In this document: positions 11,160 to 22,837 of the stretch, in pieces
Numbering within the stretch: position 1 is the stretch's first letter
Layout of the letters: the number at the start of each line of letters is the position of its first letter
Notes under the pieces: generated by a model
Seen by the model: the letters and a program-made list of their open reading frames with translations, nothing else
What the model was told of the DNA's origin: nothing
Databases searched by the model: none
Assembly (NCBI RefSeq): GCF_000264905.1
Contig: NW_006763131.1
Coordinates: forward strand, 3,763,154 to 3,827,153
DNA from: Stereum hirsutum FP-91666 SS1
Taxonomy: Eukaryota > Basidiomycota > Agaricomycetes > Russulales > Stereaceae
DNA length: 64,000 nt
Direction of reading: 5' to 3'
Translations under genes and position numbers: made by a program

Positions 11160-14100
11160 TCAGATCTCCGTCTTGAACACTGGAAAACTCGCCACAAACG
11201 TCCCACTAGACGCTAACCTCCCTGCAATCAACTTCGCCGTCGGACTATTCTTCCTATGCCTCAAATTCCCCGCCAGCCTCCTCGCCATCGAAGAACTCGG
11301 TTCGCCTAAAGGATACATCCCAGGACCCTTCAACCTCTGCTGATCTCCACCGGGGATTGGCACAGGCGTTCGCGGACCCGTAGCTGCGGTGGATGTGGAG
11401 GTATTGAGGTTAGCAAGGGAAGGGGAGATTGTAGAAGCATTCGTAGTGATGGCGAGTGCTCGTTCGAGGTATAGGGCGCTCATGACGGACGAAGCCACGA
11501 TGCCTGCTAATAGCTCCCCGAGCATCGAATGTGTTGCGGTGTTCACCTTGGCTTGCTGGTCGACGTTGTCCATCAACGACGGGAGGACATTGTGCAAGAA
11601 TATTGGGAGTAGTGACCATCCTCCCCCTACTCCTCCCATTCCGCCTAGTCCTATTCCGGCGGCTGGAGTGAATGGCGTAGTGAGGACGTATACTGCCAGT
11701 CTTCGATGAGAATCCATATCCAACGTCAACGTGTGCGATCCACTCAAACAGTCCCATAACGTGAGCAGGAACTTGGTCGGGGTCGTACACAGCAGAATGT
11801 TTTGGATTGAGAGGCCGAAGACTGCATTTGGTGGGACGGGCATGGAGACGAGTGGGGGAAGAGACGGTGTTTTAGATGGAAGGGACATGGTTGCTGTGCG
11901 GGTGGGAACGGAGGAGAGGAACTGAGTTAAAGTGTCACGAGGGGTGTCGGGCCAGGAGCTGGTGGAGGTCATGGCGTTTTGGGCGGCTTTGTAGAGCAAA
12001 TAAGAGATCAGAGTGAGTACGAGAAAGAAGAGTCGGTAGGAGTGAAGAATAAGGAACATACGGGGCACCGGTAGACCTGTCACCTGGTATATTCGCGCAC
12101 GTATTTCGGCGACGTTTTCCGGAGAGGCAGGTTTATATCGCTGTAAGTTTTGGTCTGAGAGCAGACGCAGTATACTGTGACTGCAGAGGCAGATGACAGG
12201 TCGGGGACATGTTGAGGAGAGCAACAGCGTGCGGAGGACATTGAGGTGATGCGGAGACTGGAACCTGTACAAATATGCACGCTTCAGTCCGGAAATTTGG
12301 CTTGGGACAGATCAAGACAACATTTGTGAAAGAGAGACTCACCTAGTGAGCTGGATCTCTTTCAGTATGGCCTTTATGATGCCGACCAGGGTCCAGTTGA
12401 GTAAAGGGCCCAAGAAGTACGAGATTCCATTGTTGAGGACATCTGCGTCTATCTTCCCCTGTGCACAAGCACTGATCGCGTCCAAACACTGCGTTGCGGC
12501 CATGTTCAGCAGAACCTTCGGCCTCGTCGATCTTCATTTCCAACCACGTTTAGGAACGCAGTGTTTTGGACTTTGTACAAAAGAACGTACCGAAGTATGC
12601 CATCATCAATTCCCTCGCTACCGTTATCGAAAAGTGCCTTGGACCACGACTGGAATACCGGAAGCTGATCTTCTGTTCGTTGAACTGAGTCGGTTGTGCG
12701 GAGGAAGTTGGGGTCTAGGACACGATCGCCAACCGTCAAGCGATGGGTGACGAGCTGTTCCAGACATAAGTCGATATGTACATGGTGAGTAAGGGAGATG
12801 CCGAAGATGATAAAGCGAGCTCACACGGTACTTCGTTGCTGTCCACTGTAAAAAGAGAACAACATCGCCGAGCTGTGTCACGGCAGTCTGGGGATCGCCT
12901 TTTTACAAGATGTGTCAGTACGGGGTATGACCTGAGACTGGGCAAGGAGATACCACGACAACGTACCGACGACTTCACAATCATAGTCCTCGATGAAGAC
13001 CAGTGCGTGTGCAATGAGGTCGCTAATTGACGTATGCAGTGAGACAATGTCAAGAGCAGGTTGATTAGTATATAGAATCTTGGCCAGGTGGCTCAACGAT
13101 TCTGCGTCAAAGCTTGCAGCCAAGGATTCAAATCGCTGTACGACCAATGCTACGGGGTCAGTTGGCGGAGCATGATTATTGCTCGGAGACGTACCGCTCT
13201 GACTGTCTCAGTGAAGATTGAGTGTGAGCTGTAATCCTTATAAACCTTCTCCAGGAATATAGCAGCCTCCTCGATGCTAGTATCCGTCGATATCTTTGTC
13301 GTTATGAATGACTATAGGTGATTTCAGTTTCGTGGCATTCAGAAATACGTAGTACAATGTCTTACCTCCAAGTCCTGCCCAGCATCTTCAGCTTCTGCTT
13401 GTAGACGAACAAGAGTTCCGTTTGGGTCCACTCTGGAGACGAATGCTTGGTCCACTAGTCCGAGCACCTGTAGTTGTTGAGTGAACTCTCGAGCGAAAGA
13501 AGGACCACTGCAGACAAATAACGATCAGTAGCTGCATTATTATTTCGGAACAACGTACTTACGAGGAGTTCAAGCTCTCAGCGTTCGTAAGCACATTCAT
13601 GTCCGTAGATGTAGCCATCATCTGGTCGTACTGCAGGAGCACAGGCGGCTTATTCTGCGGAGCGCAGATGGTCCCCCACGCGTCTCGTATGGCTGAATCC
13701 AGATTGGTTGCGCTTTCTGCTTCGACAGTCTTTGCGAAAGAGAGTAGAAGACGAGGTAGCTTCATTGTTTTAAAATGTCAGGAGACGACCAAAGGCTGTG
13801 AGGAAGTCATACATACCCGCCCGAGGATGAAAGCTCGCCACATTGAGTCAATTTTTGGATTGGATTGCCAGTCTTGTACAAGACAGCTTATTGCTGAGAG
13901 AAGAAGTCGAGTGTAGAACTTGGGGAGGGGCCATCCTAAGGACCGATATAGAGTGGCTAGGAGAGCGGTGGCATGAGAATCGTTTCCTGATCCGAAATCA
14001 CTAGCTCTATTCAACACCTAATAGAGAATATATAATTCAAAACAAAAATACAAGCAGAAGGTGACTCGTGGCGTACCAGGTGAGAGAGTAGCAGGCAGCA

Positions 14101-14970
14101 TGAAACGGTGTCCGTTTCTGATCCCGTGCCAAGGATGTCGCCCTTCCCCAAGGATGACTGCGTGTTCTGCAGCATTTGTACTTCGCGCACAGTCGAGTTA
14201 TCGCCCTCTGTTCTGTGACCAATTGAGATGGTGAATCCCTCTATAACGTTTCGAATATTATGCGTCAAGGAATATATCGTCTGCAGCACCTCTCTAGCCT
14301 CCTCTCTGCTTGCCATAGCCTGGGCGGATGAGCAAGTAGAGATATCGTGTAATGTAACGGAGTTCAAAAGAAGCATAACAAGATTCTCCACGGATGCAAA
14401 TAGTCTGTGGAAATGTGGTATTGGAAGTTGATAGGTCATCTTGAGCAGAACGAGGGCGTCGCGAATTGTGGCAAGCAAGGCGTCGGAAGATGTGGCAAAC
14501 GCGGTTAACTGGTTCGGTGAAGACGGTCCTCCCGAGGAGAAATGAGCCTCCATTGCTATTCTGCAAAGCACGTCCAATGTCGAAGGTTCGTGCAAATCAG
14601 GAGACCTTGCTGCCTGCAGAAAAGTCGTCATGAAAGTCGAGAGCGACACGAGGCCATCTTGGATGGCGGATGTAAGGTACGCCTGTAGCGTTGGGTGTCC
14701 AGGATATGAGCTAAACAGAATGAGTACCGAGTCTGTGATAGCGCTTGAGTACATGTACATTGCTTGAGATACATATGCAGTGCACTGACTACTGACGGCA
14801 GTTTCGGTATCATCCAGCGAGTGATTTGGGTTCTTCGTGAGGAATAGCCTACAGAGTTTGAGCCACTATTTTGTATTAGAGGTGAATATACAAAAGAAAC
14901 AGCTTCAATTCACTTTGGTCGATGATACGCCTCCTTGAAAAGAGTTCCTGGTAAGGTCAGAGAGTGACAT
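11160..14970 (-). CDS. MED5: Mediator complex subunit 5 (Med5/Nut1), tail module
   Basis: Large, mostly helical subunit of the fungal Mediator tail, which links activators to RNA polymerase II in the nucleus. The proposed start is MSLSDLTRNSFQGGV at 14970. Family-typical segments follow in order: YPGHPTLQAYLTSAIQDGLV, LDVLCRIAMEAHFSSG, LGKGDILGTGSETDTVSCCL, MWRAFILGRLPRLLLSFAKT, then DPQTAVTQLGDVVLFLQWTA. The C-terminal exon (11160-12100) is long and ends in a Ser/Pro-rich, basic tail. About a dozen introns split the N-terminal two thirds. Length and order match basidiomycete Med5. The frame is also open upstream of the chosen ATG for about 40 codons (14971-15095) and could be joined to further upstream sequence, so a longer N-terminus is possible. 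It is divergent from the cystathionine gamma-synthase gene. Confidence 0.88.
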
Positions 14971-15444
14971 GACCCGTCGCCACTTCAAGAAGTTGCCTAG
15001 AGCGGTGTCTTGATGTGGTTGAAGCTCAAGAAGCTGAAGATGCACACGTTCCAATAGAGCGCAGAGATACGGGTCTAGATATGTATGCTAAGGGAGAGAG
15101 CAGATGAAGCACAGCAAGATTCTGACTGCTTTAGAAGGTGAATGTTGGGACACGTCCGAGTCGAACAACAAATCGGCCTGTTTAGTGCCACCGGGAATAA
15201 GCGGGGAACAGCAGCTTGGCGAGTACTTACAGTTCCCACGGTTGCGATGGGCGAATCACAGGAATCTCGTCCCACATTCAACCAATCGTTGACGGTAGCC
15301 TTGAAAAATGGATGACTCGACTGAGGAAGATACCTATATATCTGCCTTCGCTAAGGCACGCATTGCTGACAATCTTGTTCTCCCCATCTCTCTTACTATC
15401 ACTGTCTTGTCCAGTAGCGACCTCAGGTTTTGCACTGACTAGGG
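14971..15444. other. shared upstream region of MED5 and cystathionine gamma-synthase
   Basis: These 474 bp lie between divergent starts. It must hold both promoters unless MED5 extends upstream. The minus-strand frame continuous with MED5 stays open to about 15095, where a good acceptor-like TTAG occurs, and an open segment with a GTAAGT donor lies at about 15230-15330. No ATG was found that would begin such an extension. Confidence 0.35.
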
Positions 15445-17556
15445 ATGAACGCTGCGAACTATCCTCTTGGTAATCCGGTTCCGTTTATCGAACATGCTAT
15501 CTCAGTTTCTCTGCCAAGATGGCAGGATGTTGTGGGGTACGAAGAAAACTCTTCAGAGGTCGTTGACAAGATGCAGACTGGGTATCCTCGCTTCTTCATT
15601 CATAAGAGTATCGAGAAGGTCAGTTCGGGCCCAATTTTAACATATCCCATATCTGCAAACTTGAAAGCTGACAATGGACCGAACTTGCGCACTATGTAGC
15701 TCGCCGCTATCATTGAGCATAAATCTGGCGCCACTACGGAACGCGCTATGCTGTTTCCTTCTTTCGCAGTGGCCGAAGCATGTCGGGCCTATCTCGCAAT
15801 ACGCTCTGTTTCCGCTCACATCGTTCCCCAAACACCGCTCCCTTCGCCTACTTCCATGACCACGCACGTTTTCACCGTATTATTTCCTCGGGACTCCTTT
15901 CCTGTAGCGAAACTGTTTTGGCAGCATACAGGGCTAGGTATCTCCAGCCGTTTTGCAGAACATTATCTTCGTATCCTGCCGTCCTCTCCGGTATCGAGCA
16001 AATCACTCCAATCGCGCGGGCTCAAAGCGGTGACAGGGAACAAGCACTATGGCTCGAAACCGACACGGTCTCATGTGGCACTGTCAATTGCTTCCCCGTC
16101 GCTAACAAATGCACACGAACCCCCTACGCAGTCGGCCTACGAAGAGGACTTTGGCAGAGATCAGGCAGTGTTTTTCGAAGAACGTTACGGGCGCAACTTA
16201 GATCTCTCCTCTGCAGCTCATGCGAAAATTGCCCTACGCCGGCGCATCGCTGGAATGCTCGTAGCTGGCGAGGAGTCTGGTGAAGACGATGAAGTAGAGA
16301 TCGCCAATGGACAAGACATGCGGGGAGCTCCTGTTACGGATGACGATGTGTATCTGTACCCTACGGGCATGTCGGCAATATGGTCCTCGCATCAACTTGC
16401 CTTGCAGACTCTCGGCGAGAGGAAAAGCGTTTGCTTTGGGTTAGTCAACTTTGGGCTTTCTGCATGATGTTCTGGTATTGACCAAGTCTCAAGATTTCCT
16501 TACGGCGATACATTGAAAGTTTTGGAGAAATGGGGGCCAGGCGTCTACCACTTGGGCCATGGCACCGACGCCTCTATCGATGAGCTCGAAACGATTCTAT
16601 CCAGGCAATTCTCTCTTGATCCATCGAAGCCTCCGGTCCTCGCACTCTTTACCGAATTCCCCTCAAACCCTCTATTACGGTCGGCAAACCTGCCGAGGCT
16701 CCGCAAGCTCGCCGACAAGTACGACTTTCTGCTTGTCATTGACGACACACTGGGGAACTTCATGAACGTGAAAGTTCTACCTTTCGCCGACATTGTCGTG
16801 ACCAGTCTCGCAAAGCTTTTTAGCGGCGACGCGAATGTTATGGGAGGAAGGTGGGCTCCCGCAACTTCTCGTTACAGTCTTCGCCTGTCAGACTCAACGA
16901 CACATTTTATTGTTTAGCTTGGTCTTGAACCCCTCGAGAAGGCATTACATCGCATTGAAAGCGCAGCTGAAAAGCTCCTATGAAGACACCTACTTTGACG
17001 AAGACGCCATATTCATGGAGCGAAACTCGAGGAACTTCGCTAAAAGAGTCCCGCTCGTTGATGATAATGCTGCTGCCGTCTGCGAGTACCTCCATTCTAC
17101 GGTCTCCAGCACTTCTGTAATCACCGAAGTGTACTATCCGAAGTACATGACACCGTCCAACTACGATGCCTGTCGCGTCAGACCGTCAGCCGGGTACGGT
17201 GGATTATTCTCCGTGGCCTTCGCTTCTTTGCATGCGTCTCGGGCCTTCTTCGACAATCTCCAATGTTACAAAGGTCCATCGTTAGGGACCAACTTCACTC
17301 TTGCCTGTGAGCCTTATTTTACCTTGTCGTCGTTCACGTCGCTGACAAATAGGAATTGTGTTTAGGTCCGTTCACTATCCTCGTCCACTACGCTGAATTG
17401 GACTGGGCTGCCTCTTGGGGTGTTCCAGAGGGTCTGGTGAGGGTCAGTGTAGGACTGGAAGATAGGGACCACCTGATGCAGATCTTCCGCGACGCTCTGG
17501 AGGCTGCAGAGCAGGCCCAACGCGAACATCTGCTTTTGTCCGCCACCGCCACTTAA
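15445..17556 (+). CDS. STR2: cystathionine gamma-synthase, PLP-dependent
   Basis: Joins cysteine and an O-acyl-homoserine to form cystathionine, in the sulfur-transfer route to methionine. The start MNAANYPLGNPVPFIEHAIS followed by VSLPRWQDVVGYEE is typical of the fungal STR2 group, which has an extra N-terminal domain. Exon 2 (about 15699-16450) carries that domain and the start of the catalytic fold (DDDVYLYPTGMSAIWSSHQL). The next exons give FGFPYGDTLKVLEKWGPG, FTEFPSNPLLRSANLPRL, FLLVIDDTLGNF and SLAKLFSGDANVMGG, where the Lys of SLAK is the expected PLP Schiff-base residue. The end is GVPEGLVRVSVGLEDRDHLM. Five introns or so; roughly 600 residues. Eighty-nine bases after the stop, a cluster of seven hairpins begins that may lie in its 3' untranslated region. 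Confidence 0.92.
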
Positions 17557-18105
17557 ACGTGGCAACGTGAGGTGAGGATGGTCTAGTTCGTGGTATTGCT
17601 GATTAGTGCTAATGATCAATACAGCCAGTGAATACGACAGCCTGACCATCCAACTGGTGCAGAGCTTTGAGCAAGAAACGTTCATCCAACTGAACACCAT
17701 TGTCCATCCAACCGGATCATGACATTGCTGTTCATCCAACTGAACACGGTTTGGCTGACCCTCCCATCACCAGAGGGGACGCATTACCCATCCAACTGGG
17801 ACAATGCAAGCCTGTTCATCCAACTGAACGTCTTCGTGCATCGTATGTGGCCCAGATGTGGCGGGTCACCGGTCCATCCAACTGGTCCTGTTTTTGGCAG
17901 CAACCTAGGGGATGATAAGCAGAGAATATTTTATGGGATATAGCACGCTGTGTTGTGCATGGAAGTATGGTGGTGCGAGTGCATTCGTTTGCCAACATAA
18001 CTGTCTACGTCGAAGTCTTTCTTGTGGTAGTGAATAACAGTACGAAAAAGAAACCCTTCATTTTTCCTTCGAGACCTTCAAGCGAACGTGATACGAGGCC
18101 CCACT
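17557..18105. other. convergent 3' flanks holding a hairpin cluster
   Basis: Separates the stops of cystathionine gamma-synthase (+) and the F-box gene (-). Apart from the hairpin repeats listed separately it has no supported gene. The open frames over the hairpins read the repeated word in different frames, so they are not a repeated peptide. Confidence 0.6.
17645..17888 (+). repeat. seven short hairpins with an invariant TCCAAC loop and variable stems
   Basis: Copies are at 17645-17658 (ACCA-TCCAAC-TGGT), 17680-17695 (GTTCA-TCCAAC-TGAAC), 17703-17716 (TCCA-TCCAAC-CGGA, one mismatch), 17729-17746 (TGTTCA-TCCAAC-TGAACA), 17787-17800 (CCCA-TCCAAC-TGGG), 17814-17829 (GTTCA-TCCAAC-TGAAC) and 17874-17885 (CCA-TCCAAC-TGG). 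The six-base loop never changes, while the stem bases change on both sides so as to keep pairing. Spacing is 23-60 bp and not a multiple of three. The cluster sits between two convergent genes and could be transcribed as the 3' end of either one. Function unknown. Confidence 0.8.
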
Positions 18106-18985
18106 CTACAACACAGCCTTGATCGCACCATAGAAACTTTTCAGTTCCTTCACCGACGAAGGACCCCCACGAAGCAACTCCTTGCCCTTGACCGCATATT
18201 TGTACCCCACGCAGACCGGACATGGTATATCCCCCAAACAGCTGCCAAACAAACTGCTCCACCTGCACGTCCGAAACACAGATATTCAGCACAAGGCCTG
18301 AAGTCTGGAAGGTCGGGATAACTTACCGTCGACTAACGCCACCACAACCCGGACAAATAAACCGATTACCGCGACACTCAGGACACTCGTAATTCTTCCT
18401 AACGATGCCGCCCGTACACGGGACGATCGTCTGCCTGCATTTCTCGACAGAAACCCAGGTAATAATAGTATCCCGACTCTTGTCCCGGTTGGCCCACTCG
18501 TCTTCCCAGTCGTCGTCGTCGTGGACGATCTCCACCTCGACACACGATACTTCCATATCAAGGGCTTCATACGATTCGTCCGGTCGCAGAATGACGGGAC
18601 TGTAGACGAGCATGTTGAAGCATTCACCTTCTTCTTCGTGGGGGCCGAGCTCGAGCTCACGGATGACGAACGGGCCAAGGTCTCTGCGTATCCATGGCAC
18701 TTTCAAGTTGGCGCCACTCGACTCGAACTCCTCTTCGTCCTTCAAGCAGAGAACGACTTCTTTGTCCCGGCAGTCGCGGAGGATGTCAAGAAAGAGCTCA
18801 CGACGGAGGAGATCGTTGAAGTGTCGGCAGACGAGAGCCAGGTTCTTCCGGTCGGAGAGGGGCAGGAAGCTCGAGATATGGAGTTGGAGTTCGGGGGGCA
18901 TGTCGCAAAGTGATTTCTTCGGTGTAGAGCGTCGATTTTGACCCTGACGCCGGGGTTTCCTTTGCTGTTTCTTGGACTTGGCCAT
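18106..18985 (-). CDS. F-box protein with C-terminal Cys-rich (zinc-ribbon-like) motifs
   Basis: Likely substrate receptor of an SCF ubiquitin ligase. After a basic N-terminus (MAKSKKQQRKPRRQGQ) comes an F-box: LCDMPPELQLHISSFLPLSD followed by RKNLALVCRHFNDLLRREL. The middle is acidic and has no recognised repeat. Near the C-terminus, C-x2-C-x-G type motifs occur: YECPECRGNRFICPGCGG, then, after one 50-60 nt intron, DIPCPVCVGYKYAVKGKELL. These resemble zinc-binding CxxCxG repeats of DnaJ-like ribbons. The start is the only ATG close to the basic leader; the stop is at 18106-18108. Substrate unknown; the fungal F-box family is large and fast-evolving. Confidence 0.82.
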
Positions 18986-19360
18986 GGTTGTTGTGGCCGA
19001 CAGTGATAGTTGAGGCGAGTGGGAGAAATACGAGGAAGAGGTGGTCAGAAAGGTTAGCGGCAGAGGAGCTTTATATATGCGCGCCACCGTCGTTATTGCC
19101 CCTTTGTTTAAGACCCAGAAGTCGAACAAAGGACATATACCAAACTTGGTCTTTGTCTCCCTTTGCTCTGGACCAGGAGCGTGGCTCCGACTCATCCAGC
19201 CAGGTAAGTTATCAAGCAAATGAATCAGATTGTGGTGGTATATGATCCAACAAAATAGAATATTGTCCATAGCATGCAGATGAACGCGGATACGATATGA
19301 TATGATGTGCGAAAGACGACAGAAACAAAGAATAAGATAGATGAATAGGGAAATGTACCA
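18986..19360. other. F-box gene promoter and 3' flank of IMH1
   Basis: No gene seen. The open frames here are short and overlap one another on both strands. Confidence 0.4.
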
Positions 19361-22300
19361 TCAGACTTTGGCTATCAGCCGACGAGTCTCCTGGGGCGTG
19401 AAATGCAAGATGATAGAAAGCACCCGGACCAGATTTGGCTATGATCCAAAAGGTCAGTCAGTACGGGTTCATGCTCAGGCTCTGGGAGAATAAGCCGCTC
19501 ACCCTCATTTCCTTGTGCTCCAGGAACTGCAAGATCACGTTCCTCAAATACTCAAGATTGACCTCTTCCTCGTTCGCAGTCGATGGCGACGGCGATCCGA
19601 CCCTCGGCGACCCATTCCGTGATGGCACAGACGAAGATACAGGCGAAGCTGGTCGAGGACTCTCCACTGGGGGCTCTGCTCGCGGGGAGCTCCAGTAGCC
19701 TACACCCGGGTTTCGCTGGCGCTCTAGGAGTGCGGCGGAAGATTGGACTTTGCGTAACTCGTCTCGCAATGTCTGGGGAGAACGGTTAGTTTTGATGAGG
19801 AGGAAAGGAAGGATAGAGGAGAAGATGTGGCGTACTTTGTTGTGCGCCCGCGCTTGAGATTCACGGACTTTGACTTCCTCCAGGTGTTGCTCAAGCACCT
19901 TGATTTTCGCATTGAGCTCCGCCTGTATCTGCTTCGCAGAATTCTACAACCGACGCATCAGCACTTGCTCCACCACCTCTTCAACTCTTCCAAACGCAAA
20001 ATAAAAACACCCACCTCAACATCAACCAACTGCTCCGCCTTCGCCTGCCACTGCTCCACCAGCCCCCTCTGCCCCTTCACCTCCTCCCTCAACTTTTCAA
20101 TCTCCGCCCTCAACCCCTCCACTACATCCTCCTCGCTCTGCCTCGTCCTCGCCGACGAATCGACCGCCGCCCTCAACCTCTCCACCTCCCTCGCCCTTGC
20201 GTCCAGCTTCCGACTCCACTCCACCTCCACCTCGTCCCTCTCCGCCTCCACGCCCGCCAACTGCCTCCTCAGCTCCGCAATCTTCGCCTCGTACTTCGCC
20301 TCTGCAGACGACAGCAGGCGCGCGACATCTTCCGCCGAGCTCGACGCCAACGATGACCCACGCGCAACTTCCTTCGACTCCTGGTCCCGACGGAACTCGG
20401 ACAGTTCTTCACTTGCGAGTGAGAGACGGTCATTCGTCTCGCGCAGCTGGTATTGCAGTTCGGTGGCTTGGGATTGGAGGACTTCGAGGTGGGATTGTGA
20501 GGATTCGAGTTCGGCTTGGCGGAGTTGGAGTTGGTCGAAGATGCTGTCTTTTTCGGCTGAGAGGACTTGGACGGATGATTCGAGGGTCGAGATTTGCGCG
20601 ATCTTGGTTGACAGAGTTTGTTCGTACGACGACTGTTACGGATGGCTCAGGTCAGTTGATACATACATATATATATGGACGGTTATCACGTCTTCGAAAG
20701 AAACGAAAGACAGACCTTGGAAGTGATGGCCTCTAGCTCAAAATGCGACCTCAGCGCCGCCATATCCCTCTCCGCCTTCTCTTTCACGCCCATCATCTCC
20801 CTCTCCGCCTCCCTCCTCACCTGCGCCACCGCACTCTCCTTCTCCCCTCTCGCCCTCTCCACCTCCGCCCCCAACCTCGCCCTCTCCGCCCCCTCCCTCT
20901 CCCTCTCCACCTTCTCCCTCTCCCTTAGCTCCCTCGACTCTCTAACCGCCTCGTCCCGCTCCTTCTCCGTCTTCAAGGACTTCTGCCTCACAGTCTTCAA
21001 CAAACTCATCGCCTTCGTCCTCTTCTCCTCCTCATCCTTCAGCGCCGCCTTCGTCTTCTCGAGCTCCGCCTGCAGGGTGCTAATCTCGGATTTTTGTGCG
21101 AGCGATGCGGATTCGAGCGAGGTGGAGGAGGAGGTGGAGGCGGCGAGGAGCGCTTCGGCTTCGGAGAGCTGTTTGCGGAGGAGGTCGATTTGGGCGGATT
21201 GGGAGTGCGATTCGAGGCGGTGGGTTTCGCGGAGTTCGTCGATGCGTTCTTCTTGGCCTGTGTGTACGTGTATGTGTGTGCAGAAAATGGGGGGTTTGTG
21301 AGTTTTTTGTCGTTCGTGATACTTACTGCGGTGTTGACGTACGGATGAGTTTGCCATTCAGACGTTTGATTTCGTCCTGGGACATCTAAAATGGAGTTTA
21401 AGTCAGCGGAATGACGATGCGAGGCTGAGCGGCTGAGCAGAAGAACGGAATGGAATGTGCGCAGAACTGACTTCGACTTTCAGCGTGAAATTGGTTAAAA
21501 ACTCGCGGAGGCCTTCCGCATCCTGAACGCTCTGCACAGGCGTAAGCTCCTGCACGACCTTATCCGCCGCCAATTTTTCAGACTGAAGCCTCTTGAAAGA
21601 CGTGGACACATCTAGAACCAAGCCTTGAGAAAGCGTTAAACTGGGATAGGAGGGCAAAAAACGTACCGGAGAACCGTTGTTCGACGAGCTTGAGCCGTTC
21701 GCGTAAGGTTTCGACGTCGGATTCGCTGGGACTTGAGGAATTGGCGATAGGTACTTCTTGTTGCTCAGTGTTGAGAGCCTCGTTCGTCTCTTCTGCTTTC
21801 TCCTCTTCCTTCGGTTCGTCCTGTGAAGTAGGCTCGACAGCCGACAAAGCTTCACCCGTCGTGGTGACCTCTTCCGTCTGAGCCGGAACCTCTACCTCTT
21901 CCGTCTGAGCCGGAACCTCTACCTCTTCCTCCAGTTTCTTCCCCTCCTCGACACTAGTTTCTGCGCCATCTCCAGGGGACGAAACCTGCTCCTCGGAAGG
22001 CGGCGCAGACGCTCCCAACTCTTTACCCTCGTCTCCGACAGCCCCATCCGGCGAACTTGGCAACTCAACATCGACTCCAAGATGTTTATCCTCCACCACA
22101 GGTACCGGTATCGGTATCTCAATAGCGCTCGGCGGCTGCGAAGTCACAACCGACGAGACTCCATCCGTGTTCAAAGCGTGAATAGAGAGTTGTTCCTGTT
22201 CTTGTGGTGGCTGTGGCTGTGGCGGTTGTGGTTGCTGTTGCTGTTCGGGCTGAGGTAGAGGTAGAGGTGGCGACATCGGTAATGGGATGGATGAAGCGAA

Positions 22301-22837
22301 AGCGGGGACGGTGGGTGAGAGTGGATGGTCGATGACTGGGACTGGGACTGCGGTGGTGGTGGTGTTGGTGGTGGATACGCGGGGGGTATGGCTCATCGAG
22401 GGTGTACGTGGACTCGGGTGTGCGATGGCGTTCGTGGTCGGGTTCGCGGCCATGCTCGTGGTCGTGGATGGGCTCGCGTTTGTGTTTGTGGTTGCGCTCA
22501 CAACAGAATCTCCAGAACCACTAGAGCTAACAGGGCCATGATTCGCAGTAACAGCAGTAACAGCAGCAGCAGACGAAGACGAAGAGTGGCCAGCCCTCGC
22601 AGCAGCCGCAGCCCTCAACCGATCCTCCAATCTCCCCTTCGGTCTATCCACAGACGCAGACGACGCATGTCCATGTCCAGGCGCAGGGCTCCCCGAGCGC
22701 GCGGTTCCATTTCCTGTTCCATCGACGGAGGGAGCGGGGGAAGAGGTTCGGGGTATAGTGTTAGTTTCTTGGGAGGCGGAGGGGCGGTGGACGGGCTGTG
22801 CGAGGCCTTCGACTACGTTGCGGAATTGGGAGAACAT
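19361..22837 (-). CDS. IMH1: golgin with C-terminal GRIP domain (Imh1-like)
   Basis: Trans-Golgi tethering golgin recruited by Arl1-GTP. The protein starts MFSQFRNVVEGLAQP, as usual for fungal Imh1. About 380 residues of low-complexity Ser/Pro/Gln/Glu-rich sequence follow, including a short tandem repeat of EVEVPAQTE. After an intron near 21610 a long coiled coil runs for about 450 residues (examples: LRETHRLESHSQSAQIDLLR, EKERDEAVRESRELREREKV). The end is the GRIP domain: NLEYLRNVILQFLEHKEMR, one intron, then NLVRVLSIILHFTPQETRRL and the stop. The conserved Tyr of GRIP is present in NLEYL. About seven introns; around 1,000 residues. The in-frame codon before the ATG is GTG, so the Met at 22837 is taken as the start. 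Confidence 0.9.
21871..21924. repeat. 27-bp tandem duplication inside IMH1
   Basis: The unit starting CTTCCGTCTGAGCCGG occurs twice back to back and a third partial copy follows. On the coding strand it repeats the peptide EVEVPAQTE in the disordered N-terminal part. The frame is kept, so it is a polymorphic-looking coding minisatellite. Confidence 0.8.

Noticed and set aside
17645..17888. CRISPR array or coding minisatellite for the hairpin cluster
   Set aside because: Units are 12-18 bp with uneven spacing and a eukaryotic context, so not CRISPR; reading frames change from copy to copy, so not a peptide repeat.
21094..21389. Gly/Arg-rich plus-strand frames over IMH1
   Set aside because: Shadow frames of Glu/Arg/Ala-rich coiled-coil codons on the opposite strand.
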